From the NCBI GenBank assembly GCA_002862265.1, contig PKCQ01000282.1:1-5503 (forward strand): DNA of 5,503 nucleotides, read 5' to 3'. The translations under genes and the position numbers were made by a program. This stretch comes from Planctomycetaceae bacterium (GTDB lineage: Bacteria; Planctomycetota; Planctomycetia; Pirellulales; Pirellulaceae). The notes under the pieces are model-generated. The model saw only the letters and a program-made list of their open reading frames with translations. It had not been told where the DNA came from and made no database searches. Shown one piece after another: positions 1 to 5,503 of this stretch; position 1 is the stretch's first letter; each line of letters begins with the position of its first letter.

Positions 1-308
1 TGCTTGGTGCCGAGGTATGGCACCCAAACAAAAAATATGTCGGATGTGATTCCCCGAAATAGTTTTTAATCTTCTACGCCCAGTATACATGGCAATGATG
101 ATCTAGCAGGTGCATCCAGATGATCCGCGGCTTGTCGACCACCCCATGAAAAACAAGACGGATTGGCAGAAGCGGGCGGTGCCAGTATTAATTCACGGAG
201 ACGGGGGGACGTTTACACAGACGGAAGAAAGCTTGCAGGTTGTGTCTTTCAAATGCTTGCTTTCGAAATCTTTTAGCAGCAACTCAATTATTCCGTTGAC
301 ATGTGTGG
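1..308. other. Intergenic stretch downstream of the cytochrome gene, no supported gene
   Basis: No reading frame here has protein-like features. The plus-strand frame at 110-370 overlaps the end of the cytochrome gene and has no recognisable motif, so I treat it as chance. An imperfect inverted repeat (TTGGTGCC at 4-11 against GGCACCCAA at 19-27, one-base bulge) lies at the left edge, but it has no T-tract on either strand and is not a convincing terminator. On the minus strand a frame stays open from about 350 down to a stop at 195-193, directly beyond the cytochrome stop codon. It may be a displaced C-terminal tail and is discussed in the findings. Confidence 0.5.
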
Positions 309-2264
309 TCAAATCTTCTTGCACTCGCCCGCCATTTTTTCCACAGCTTTCTGGGCAAACTGACGGTTGAGGAGATAAGGATCGTCAAGCTGATTTATGA
401 TTGCGGCTAGACCCCACTTGGCGCCCTGCTCGGCGAAGGCTTCAGTTGCGACCAGCCGAGTCGCTTCGTGTTCGCCCTTGAGCCAGCCTAGGCCAACGGA
501 TTCGGTTGGGTTTTCGTAGCCAGCCAGAATGGCCTGCCGATCATAGCGCCGCCCATACCAGTCCTGCAGATAGCTGATTGTCCACTCGATATTCTTCTCC
601 AGGTGGCACAAGTTGCAAGCATTCGGATGCTTGGCGGCGAGCATCTGAGGTTCGGTGGGCGAAAAGATGGTGTGTGTCCGAACGACGTCCTGCATTCCTT
701 CATTGATCTTGGGCATATGACAGTTCAGGCAGCGATCGCCGCTGCTGCCGGCCGGATGATGAGTGTGCCTGCTTCGCGCGGTGGCTTCTCGGTATTCATT
801 GTGGCAGGAAAGGCAGGAGGCATCGTCTTGCGTCGGAGTCTCGGTCCATCGCTTGCCGATCGACTTGTGGGGATCGTGACAGTTGACGCAAGTTAGCTGC
901 GAGTAGCAACTACCTTTAATTGCGTCAGAATATTCTGTGGAGTTCCAAGTCGACATGCCGGCCGCATAAGTTGGTCGGTTGCCAGCATGGCAGCGAGCAC
1001 AAGCGGCGTTCAAGTTGGCTGGGATGCGCCCAGTGTTCAGTTCAGAAGAGTTGTCGACAAACAAGTGCGGATTCTGTCCCGTGAAAGCCGGCTTGGATTT
1101 TTCGTTTTCGGTATGTTCTTCACAGCCTAAGTGGCAAGCTTCGCAGCTGACGCCGAGTGTGACGGCGTGTTCTCTTGCGTCCATGCTAAAGTGGTCTCCA
1201 ATCAGCGACTTGAGTCCAGCTAAAGGCAGCTCTTCTGGAGCCTGCGTGCCGTCCCAGATCTTAGGACGCACTGCTGAGACATACCGATCCAACTCCAGCA
1301 TGTACTTCTCGGCCAGTGAGGGCCCGATGACTTTCGGATTGCGAATCATCATGTCGCCAAGAGCGAAAGTCGTGTGGCAGAAGTTGCAAGATCGAGCGTA
1401 CGTGACGGCAATATCTTGTGTGTGGTCTATCACACCACGAGCCGCACCCACTTCCTCTACATCGTCGCGGGCACTTACCGGTGGTTTTAATTGTTCCAGG
1501 GAATCCCAGCGTACCGACTCGTGTGCTTCCGTAAAGATGTGGACGACTGGGACCCAGGCTTTTCGATCCAGCCAATAGCCGAAGGGGAGCACAAAATCTG
1601 CGGTGTAGTAGTCATGCTCCTTAGGTTCTGGGCCTTCCAGACCGACGCCTACGAAATACTGGTAAAAACGCGAGCCTATCGTTTGGGTGATTCGGTATTC
1701 GCGGACCAAGTCATCACGCTCGTATCGCATTCGGAACTCATTGCCTTTGCGAAAGAACGTCCCCGTGCCTCCGTGATATTGGATTCTGGCCTCGCCAGAG
1801 AAATCGCCTTGAACGTTCTCCTCTGTAGCGAGAGCATTCATCCAGCGATGAGAATGATTCGACCAGTCGGCGAAATTCTCTTGATGGCACTCGGCGCACG
1901 ACTCGGGGCCCGCGTAATCCTGCGGCCTAATGTTCGACTTGTTTGACGTGACCTTGAGCGTCTTCATAGAGTTCTCGCCCAGGTCATCCCACTTGAGAAA
2001 GAGGTTGCTAAAGTCGTAGAAACGCGGCGTCGCCCGGCGCGTGTTAGTCTCCTTCTGAGCAGTGTCGCCGCGAGCGTGTTCCAGAGGGCGAATACCACGT
2101 TTGGGGCGACTCAGTTCATAAACGGCATAAAGCGAAACTGAGATGACTGACACACAGACGATCGCAAGCAGGCTGTAGTTGAGAGTCTCTGAACCGCCTT
2201 TTGAGATCGGCTCGAAAGGCTGAACTGGCTCTGGGACGCGTTTTCGGGACTTCTTCTTGCTCAT
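309..2264 (-). CDS. Membrane-anchored octaheme c-type cytochrome with C-terminal HEAT-like helices
   Basis: This 651-residue protein should sit outside the cytoplasmic membrane and carry electrons, with haems attached covalently by a cytochrome c maturation system. A lysine/arginine-rich N-terminus precedes one hydrophobic helix at about residues 29-50, best read as an uncleaved anchor. Eight CxxCH haem sites are visible, starting at C123 (CAECH), C293 (CNFCH), C374 (CEACH), C422 (CARCH), C459 (CVNCH), C484 (CLSCH), C512 (CLNCH) and C550 (CNLCH). Many further histidines, such as H501-H503, H531 and H546, could be distal ligands. The first site, followed by W134 and H137/H139, resembles the cytochrome c554-type domain. 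The part around CLNCHMPK and NACNLCHLEK followed by a WYG motif matches multihaem cytochromes common in Planctomycetota. Residues about 595-645 look like HEAT-type helices, including LDDPYLLNRQFA. No CxxCK site is present, so canonical NrfA nitrite reductase is unlikely even if automatic annotation uses that name. The electron donor, acceptor and any catalytic activity are unknown. The start is the only one that keeps the anchor; no clear Shine-Dalgarno sequence is visible. Confidence 0.93.
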   Translation of the reverse strand: MSKKKSRKRVPEPVQPFEPISKGGSETLNYSLLAIVCVSVISVSLYAVYELSRPKRGIRPLEHARGDTAQKETNTRRATPRFYDFSNLFLKWDDLGENSMKTLKVTSNKSNIRPQDYAGPESCAECHQENFADWSNHSHRWMNALATEENVQGDFSGEARIQYHGGTGTFFRKGNEFRMRYERDDLVREYRITQTIGSRFYQYFVGVGLEGPEPKEHDYYTADFVLPFGYWLDRKAWVPVVHIFTEAHESVRWDSLEQLKPPVSARDDVEEVGAARGVIDHTQDIAVTYARSCNFCHTTFALGDMMIRNPKVIGPSLAEKYMLELDRYVSAVRPKIWDGTQAPEELPLAGLKSLIGDHFSMDAREHAVTLGVSCEACHLGCEEHTENEKSKPAFTGQNPHLFVDNSSELNTGRIPANLNAACARCHAGNRPTYAAGMSTWNSTEYSDAIKGSCYSQLTCVNCHDPHKSIGKRWTETPTQDDASCLSCHNEYREATARSRHTHHPAGSSGDRCLNCHMPKINEGMQDVVRTHTIFSPTEPQMLAAKHPNACNLCHLEKNIEWTISYLQDWYGRRYDRQAILAGYENPTESVGLGWLKGEHEATRLVATEAFAEQGAKWGLAAIINQLDDPYLLNRQFAQKAVEKMAGECKKI

Positions 2265-2540
2265 CAGAAATCGTGACAGGCTGGAAAGCGAAAGTAGTAA
2301 GAGACTATTCTAGCGGGTGAGCTAGCTTACATTTCGTCGTGCCAGCCAATCATTTTTGCCCAGTCCTTATCTCGTTGGACAGAATATGCCTCCATATGGC
2401 GGATGCTTTATAGGTATCATTCTGGATTTCCGTCTTTCCATATACTAGGTTCGGGCGCGAAATTGCGAGACCGCAAGGGCCAACTTCAAGTTCGCATGCA
2501 TGGGCCATGGATTGGTGGTTTGGGATTAGGAATGGGATCA
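2265..2540. promoter_or_regulatory. Divergent intergenic region between the cytochrome and DUF547 genes
   Basis: The two genes are transcribed away from each other, so both promoters probably lie here. For the minus-strand cytochrome, TAGAAT (plus-strand ATTCTA at 2307-2312) is a possible -10 box, but no good -35 is found at normal spacing. For the DUF547 gene, TATACT at 2441-2446 is a good -10 match, again with a poor -35. If that box is used, transcription would begin near 2453, which excludes the upstream ATG at 2403 and favours translation from 2541. An 8-bp palindrome CCATATGG lies at 2392-2399. Planctomycete promoters are poorly defined, so these hexamers are only candidates. Confidence 0.35.
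2317..2330. promoter_or_regulatory. Near-perfect palindrome, candidate operator
   Basis: The sequence GTGAGCTAGCTTAC is a dyad with a perfect 8-bp core (AGCTAGCT, 2320-2327) and only one mismatched symmetric pair. It lies just upstream of the candidate -10 box of the cytochrome gene, where a repressor or activator dimer could bind. No regulator gene is present in the window to pair with it, so binding is an inference from symmetry and position. Confidence 0.3.
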
Positions 2541-3383
2541 ATGGAAAAACGGGATTGGCGATTGGCGTTCCGAATGGGACTCGTGCTAGCCTTCGCTTTA
2601 AATGCTGGAGCTTACCGCTTGCGGGCCGGTTCGCCAGTGCTCGTAGGCAAGCGAGTTCCGGCGAGTCAGAAAGTCGCGCTCGGCGTAATTCAGCACGATG
2701 CGTGGACGGCCCTTTTACAGAAGTACGTTGATCAGCAGGGCAACGTGGATTACGGAGCCTGGAAGGCAGATGCTGCATCCATTCAGGCCCTCGACAACTA
2801 TTTGGCCCATCTTTCAACGGCCAACATCGGATCTCGCAATTCGGTAGAGGCTCAATTGGCGTACTGGATCAATGCCTACAATGCCCTGACGATCAAAGGC
2901 ATTCTGCGTGAGTATCCGACATCCAGCATTCGCAATCACACCGCGTGGTTGATTGGCTACAACATCTGGAAGGATCTGAAACTGCAGGTTGACCGCCAGC
3001 AGGTTTCGCTGGATGCGATGGAACATGAGATTCTGCGAAAGCTTGGCGAGCCAAGGATTCATTTCGCGATTGTATGCGCTTCGGTCAGTTGTCCCAAGTT
3101 GCAACGGTGGGCTTTTGAAGCAGAAAAATTAGATGAGCAGCTAACTACTGCAGCGGAAGAGTTCTTCGCAGACACTAGCAAGAATCGATTCGACCTGTCT
3201 TCTGGTCGAGTTCAGCTGTCTCAGATTTTGAGTTGGTTCGGTGATGACTTTGGGGACACTTCGATTGATCAGATGCGATTCGTTGCAATGTACGCGCCAG
3301 CAGCTGCGCGTAGTTTACTGGTCGGTGGTCGAGCCAAGGTGAGCTACACGAAGTATGACTGGGGATTGAACGAGCAAAAGTGA
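2541..3383 (+). CDS. Secreted DUF547 domain protein
   Basis: This 280-residue protein belongs to the DUF547 family, whose biochemical function is not established. With the start at 2541, the N-terminus is MEKRDWRLAFRMG followed by a hydrophobic stretch (about residues 12-24), which fits a signal peptide or anchor, so it probably acts in the periplasm. The domain covers about residues 54-235. The opening WTALLQKYVDQQGNVDY segment, AYWINAYNALTIK (107-119), SLDAMEHEILR (156-166) and RIHFAIVCASVSCPKL (172-187) are the usual family blocks, including conserved Asn, His and two Cys residues (C179, C184). Near the end, a QILSWFGDDFG motif also matches the family. The frame is open from an ATG at 2403, but that would put 46 non-hydrophobic residues before the signal. 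AGGAA at 2528-2532 sits 8 bases before the ATG at 2541, and the resulting length is normal for the family. ATG at 2532 is a further alternative. The gene appears monocistronic. Confidence 0.9.
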   Translation: MEKRDWRLAFRMGLVLAFALNAGAYRLRAGSPVLVGKRVPASQKVALGVIQHDAWTALLQKYVDQQGNVDYGAWKADAASIQALDNYLAHLSTANIGSRNSVEAQLAYWINAYNALTIKGILREYPTSSIRNHTAWLIGYNIWKDLKLQVDRQQVSLDAMEHEILRKLGEPRIHFAIVCASVSCPKLQRWAFEAEKLDEQLTTAAEEFFADTSKNRFDLSSGRVQLSQILSWFGDDFGDTSIDQMRFVAMYAPAAARSLLVGGRAKVSYTKYDWGLNEQK

Positions 3384-3409
3384 GCTGAGCTCTCTGGCTC
3401 CCTCGGCTC
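3382..3409 (+). terminator. Hairpin overlapping the DUF547 stop codon, weak terminator candidate
   Basis: GAGCTGAG (3382-3389) can pair with CTCGGCTC (3402-3409) as an 8-bp stem containing one G-U pair, with a 12-base loop. It begins inside the stop codon. No T-tract follows, so it is not a classical intrinsic terminator; it may protect the transcript 3' end or be chance. Confidence 0.22.
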
Positions 3410-3839
3410 GAAAGCCCGTATGTGCGTCGAGCATGGTTCATCTTCTTTCGCCGGTTGACGTGTGAATGCCGCCTCTCTTGAATTGGGAGAGGGCCTCACC
3501 GAGTGATGTTTTCGACTGAGAAGTAATTCGTGGTCCGGCTAGAGTTTTGGTTTCAGCGTTATCGTTACTTACCGTTTTCCAGGCTGTAAATCCAATAAGC
3601 CTGGCGATGCAGTGGAGTATTAGTCGTCGGGTTATTGGGGAGTCAACCTAGCACAACGCCAAACGGTAACGCAAAGACTTACGGACAGCCGATCAACCCT
3701 GTGGAATGCAGGGCTCGGGCTCGCGCTAGTAATTTTGATCAGAGTCTCTTGGAAGAAGCGATTCTTTTCGAGAGATCGAATGTGCAAGAAAATTTGGCAG
3801 TGATGACAGAAAACATATTGGCTCTCTGAGGATTTCGCG
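3384..3839. other. Gene-free stretch between DUF547 gene and glycosyltransferase remnant
   Basis: No convincing gene is visible in these ~450 bases. A short plus-strand frame from a TTG at 3635 to 3829 has no signal, membrane segment or family motif; its latter part, around DQSLLEEAILFERSNVQ, has ordinary protein composition and could be a relic, but I cannot identify it. The stretch also contains the hairpin at 3472-3492. The promoter that once served the glycosyltransferase remnant at 3840 was presumably near its right end, but I see no clear -10/-35 pair. Confidence 0.4.
3472..3492. repeat. Inverted repeat, possibly a REP-like element
   Basis: CCTCTC (3472-3477) and GAGAGG (3487-3492) form a 6-bp stem, extendable by two wobble pairs in RNA around a GAATT loop. 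The style (CCTCTC, short spacer, GGGAGAGGGC, then CTCACC) resembles short dispersed palindromes found between genes in many bacterial genomes. Only one copy lies in this window, so repeat status cannot be shown here. It is not followed closely by a T-tract, so terminator function is doubtful. Confidence 0.3.
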
Positions 3840-3959
3840 ATGATTATCTCTGGTGCAGTGTTGCCTACTTTTGCGATTGTCCCGGCCCGCAACGAGCAAG
3901 GCTCCATCGCGAAGGTACTTAAGGATTTACCAGCCACCCACAACAACGAATCCAAATGA
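3840..3959 (+). pseudogene. N-terminal fragment of a family 2 glycosyltransferase
   Basis: An ATG at 3840, 8 bases after a GAGG (3828-3831), opens a 39-codon frame. Residues 10-31 (TFAIVPARNEQGSIAKVLKD and the following LP) match the first beta strand and nucleotide-sugar-binding start of GT-A fold glycosyltransferases of the dolichyl-phosphate mannose synthase type, which normally read like IPAxNEExxIxxVLxxLP. The similarity stops right after the proline at 3930-3932. The expected continuation with the NGSxD/DxD region is absent in all three frames, and a stop follows at 3957-3959. An intact enzyme of this family is more than 200 residues, so only about the first 31 codons remain. The good ribosome site and clean start show that this was a real gene. 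It could still be translated into a short peptide, but that peptide would have no catalytic site. Confidence 0.6.
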
Positions 3960-4542
3960 CGACGGTTTGGTCGAGTTCCTTTCCCGTTGGGAGATGAACG
4001 ATCTCCTGTTCTTGGTTGTCGAGGAAAACGTACGGGCGAATTTCAAGTCGCGCCCTAAACCGTGGTTCGTCCTTACCTGGGACAAAAGGGCGTAGTTCTG
4101 TAGGTGAGTTCGCGCAACAGAAGCTGGGTTGGAAAGCCAAGAATACTTCCTTCCTTCTTACCAGCACGCTCAGCCTAGCGGTGTTCCTGGTTCTGGTTGC
4201 AGCGTGCACGCTGAGGCTCTGCGGATGAAGGCGATATTAGAAGGGGTATTCTAAATATTGGCTTTGTTTTGGCTCCTTTCTCCAACTCAGAATCCTTGGT
4301 ACCGGACTTGGTGTTTGCCCTTCATAGTCTTCGCAAGCAATCGAATTTGGTTGGCGGTCAGCGGGCCTCTGATGACCTACTATTTGCGACTTTGGTTTTT
4401 GTACCAGTTTAGTGAGACCGAAGTTTTGGGAAGCGGTTACGTTGACAACGACTTCTTCGATTTTGTTATCGTCTGGATCGAGACAGCACCTTGGCTGGCT
4501 GTGCTTGCCGTGAGCTGGCTATGGTCACGTGCAAGGTGCTAA
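3931..4542 (+). pseudogene. Decayed C-terminal part of a polytopic membrane glycosyltransferase
   Basis: Three reading-frame pieces line up as one broken protein. Piece A (about 3931-4095) includes DDGLVEFLSRWEMNDLLFLV and ends PWFVLTW before a TAG. Piece B (about 4097-4228, frame +1 relative to A) includes AQQKLGWKAKNTSFLLTS and a membrane helix at about 4151-4216. Piece C (about 4231-4542, back in A's frame) contains an in-frame TAA at 4252-4254 and then ALFWLLSPTQNPWY, several hydrophobic helices and the segment FFDFVIVWIETAPW. The SPTQNPWY and SRWEMND blocks are, to my recollection, typical of planctomycete integral-membrane sugar transferases using lipid-linked sugar donors (GT39/GT87-like). 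Such enzymes normally have about ten helices with the catalytic acidic residue near the N-terminus; that half is missing. The part from a TTG at 4258 could be translated as a 94-residue membrane peptide, but it has no usual start signal. Family assignment is moderate; the relic nature is better supported. Confidence 0.6.
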
Positions 4543-4793
4543 ACATGGCTGAGGAGTTTCATTTGCCGGAGCTTGAGCGAGGGAATCGGCTGACCACTCG
4601 ACGAGTCTCCAACGCTAGCCGAGGGCCAGCATTTTCTTAGTTCAGCCCGACGCTAGCGTGTTCAGCTCACTCTGCGAACCTGAAACTCTGCTTCGCCCGC
4701 GTAGGGAAATTGCGATGGTGGCATGGTGAAGTCTGCGCGAGTAGGATAGTTGGCCATCCAATTTCGTCTCCGCCTCATTCCCCTCTGAACATC
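4543..4793. other. Gene-free stretch upstream of the Tat-exported protein
   Basis: No supported gene is present. A 31-codon frame (4545-4640) has no recognisable feature. The stretch carries the repeated ACGCTAGC element and should contain the promoter of the gene at 4794, although I see no good -35/-10 pair. No Shine-Dalgarno sequence is visible before the ATG at 4794, which is common in this phylum. Confidence 0.4.
4612..4659. repeat. Paired ACGCTAGC elements
   Basis: ACGCTAGC occurs at 4612-4619 and again at 4650-4657, where it overlaps its reverse complement GCTAGCGT (4652-4659) as the palindrome CGCTAGCG. The first copy can therefore pair with the second as an 8-bp stem around a 32-base loop. 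The surroundings (CAGCCCGACGCTAGCGTG) resemble short intergenic palindromes that I recall as frequent in planctomycete genomes. Genome-wide copy number cannot be judged from this window. Confidence 0.35.
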
Positions 4794-5483
4794 ATGACAA
4801 AAGCTACTCGACGTAATGTGATCAAAACTCTGGGCGCCGCCGCCGCTGCTGCTGGCCTCTCACCAACTGAGTCCCAAGCGTGTTCGACTTCGGCCAACAC
4901 AAAAGAGTGTACTTGGGGAAAAACGAACGACCGCGTTTGGCTTGGCAGCCAGTACTGGGCTAATCCGATGGAGGATTGGCGAATCTCCGATGGAGCGGCC
5001 AATGTTCAGTCAGGTGGCGGCAATCGCAACATCCACTTGATCACACATCAGCTAACTGATCCTACTGCTGGGTTTGAAACTCAGGTCACCGTTCAGCAGA
5101 TTGGCGAAGCCAAGAAGGCTGGTGGTGCTGGATTTCGCGTTGGCATCAAAACCGAAATCAACGAATACCGTAGCAACGCGTTTGCGAACAACGGACTTCA
5201 AATAGGCCTGCGTGGAAAGCAACTATTTATTGGACCTAAGTCTGTCGACACCGAATTGGATATAAAGGAGCCCACCACGCTTCGACTTGTTGCCGAAGGA
5301 GCGGGAAAGCAAGTTAAGTTGACACTTACCTCGGGAGATTACGAGGTTTCTCACACTGTCGCGGCCGATCAATTGTTGGGCAACATTGCGTTCCCGCCAG
5401 AGTATTTGACAAATATGAGTCTTGGCTTTCCAACCAAACCCTTATCGTACAACTTCTTGTTTCAGTTGCGTCGTTTGGGTTGA
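4794..5483 (+). CDS. Tat-exported protein resembling the N-terminal domain of PhoD-like phosphatases, probably truncated
   Basis: From the ATG at 4794 this encodes 229 residues. The N-terminus has a twin-arginine signal: TRRNVIK at residues 5-11, then a leucine/alanine-rich core with six alanines (15-20) and a possible cleavage after SQA (27-29), giving export in folded form. Residues about 40-225 have alternating hydrophobic/polar pattern typical of a beta-sandwich. WGKTNDRVWLGSQYWANPME (41-60) and the following DWR resemble, as I recall them, the start of Tat-exported planctomycete proteins annotated as alkaline phosphatase D or metallophosphoesterase. There this beta domain precedes a much larger metal-dependent phosphatase domain. 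None of the metal-binding Asp/His/Asn motifs of that domain is present, so this product cannot be a phosphatase by itself. The frame is open from an upstream ATG at 4710, but that start would put 28 unrelated residues before the Tat signal, so 4794 is chosen. The ending FLFQLRRLG may reflect a frameshift. A complete stand-alone carbohydrate-binding-like protein remains possible. Confidence 0.72.
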   Translation: MTKATRRNVIKTLGAAAAAAGLSPTESQACSTSANTKECTWGKTNDRVWLGSQYWANPMEDWRISDGAANVQSGGGNRNIHLITHQLTDPTAGFETQVTVQQIGEAKKAGGAGFRVGIKTEINEYRSNAFANNGLQIGLRGKQLFIGPKSVDTELDIKEPTTLRLVAEGAGKQVKLTLTSGDYEVSHTVAADQLLGNIAFPPEYLTNMSLGFPTKPLSYNFLFQLRRLG

Positions 5484-5503
5484 TGGCTTCACATTGCGAT
5501 AGC

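Noticed and set aside
4..27. Inverted repeat at the left edge as a possible terminator for a gene entering from outside.
   Set aside because: The stem is short with a bulge, and neither strand has a T-tract after it (plus strand is followed by A-rich sequence).
979..1578. A 199-codon plus-strand reading frame opposite the cytochrome gene.
   Set aside because: It lies wholly antisense to a gene with eight clear haem sites, has cysteine/serine-rich content explained by the complement of that gene, and shows no motif of its own.
309..2264. Calling the octaheme cytochrome a canonical ammonia-forming nitrite reductase (NrfA).
   Set aside because: All eight haem sites are CxxCH; the typical catalytic CxxCK site of NrfA is missing, and the length and HEAT-like C-terminus differ from NrfA.
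2350..2817. A 155-codon minus-strand frame covering the divergent region and the start of the DUF547 gene.
   Set aside because: Most of it is antisense to the DUF547 coding sequence, it has no recognisable domain, and its composition looks like an antisense shadow.
4545..4640. A 31-codon frame after the membrane enzyme relic as a small gene.
   Set aside because: No ribosome site, no motif, and its end overlaps the ACGCTAGC repeat; open frames of this length are expected by chance.
3384..4793. An insertion sequence or prophage as the cause of the gene-free stretch.
   Set aside because: No transposase, integrase or flanking terminal inverted repeats with target duplication were seen; the recognisable fragments are glycosyltransferase pieces.

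Overview
The window looks like a piece of a planctomycete chromosome, probably the Rhodopirellula/Pirellula-like side. This is inference from protein style: a membrane-anchored octaheme cytochrome of a type common in that phylum, a secreted DUF547 protein, a Tat-exported protein resembling the N-terminal part of planctomycete PhoD-like phosphatases, weak or absent Shine-Dalgarno sequences, and loosely packed genes with moderate base composition. No rRNA, tRNA, CRISPR array, transposase or phage gene was seen.

Layout. Positions 1-308 hold no convincing gene. Positions 309-2264 (minus strand) encode a 651-residue octaheme c-type cytochrome with one N-terminal membrane anchor. A divergent intergenic region (2265-2540) follows, carrying a near-perfect 14-bp palindrome and weak promoter-like hexamers. 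Positions 2541-3383 (plus strand) encode a secreted DUF547 protein. From 3384 to about 4793 there is no intact gene. This stretch contains the first ~31 codons of a family 2 glycosyltransferase (3840-3959), joined directly to a frameshifted, stop-interrupted C-terminal part of a polytopic membrane glycosyltransferase (about 3931-4542). I read this as two formerly adjacent glycosyltransferase genes fused by a deletion and then decaying. Positions 4794-5483 (plus strand) encode a Tat-exported protein that ends abruptly, with signs that its frame is broken just before the stop codon.

How the genes relate. The cytochrome and DUF547 genes share an upstream region and could share regulation, but nothing shows that they act together. 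All three openly readable products are predicted to act outside the cytoplasm. The main point of interest is gene decay: a fused glycosyltransferase relic, a probably truncated phosphatase-like gene, and a possible disturbed 3' end on the cytochrome gene. I found no convincing evidence for a new multi-gene system.
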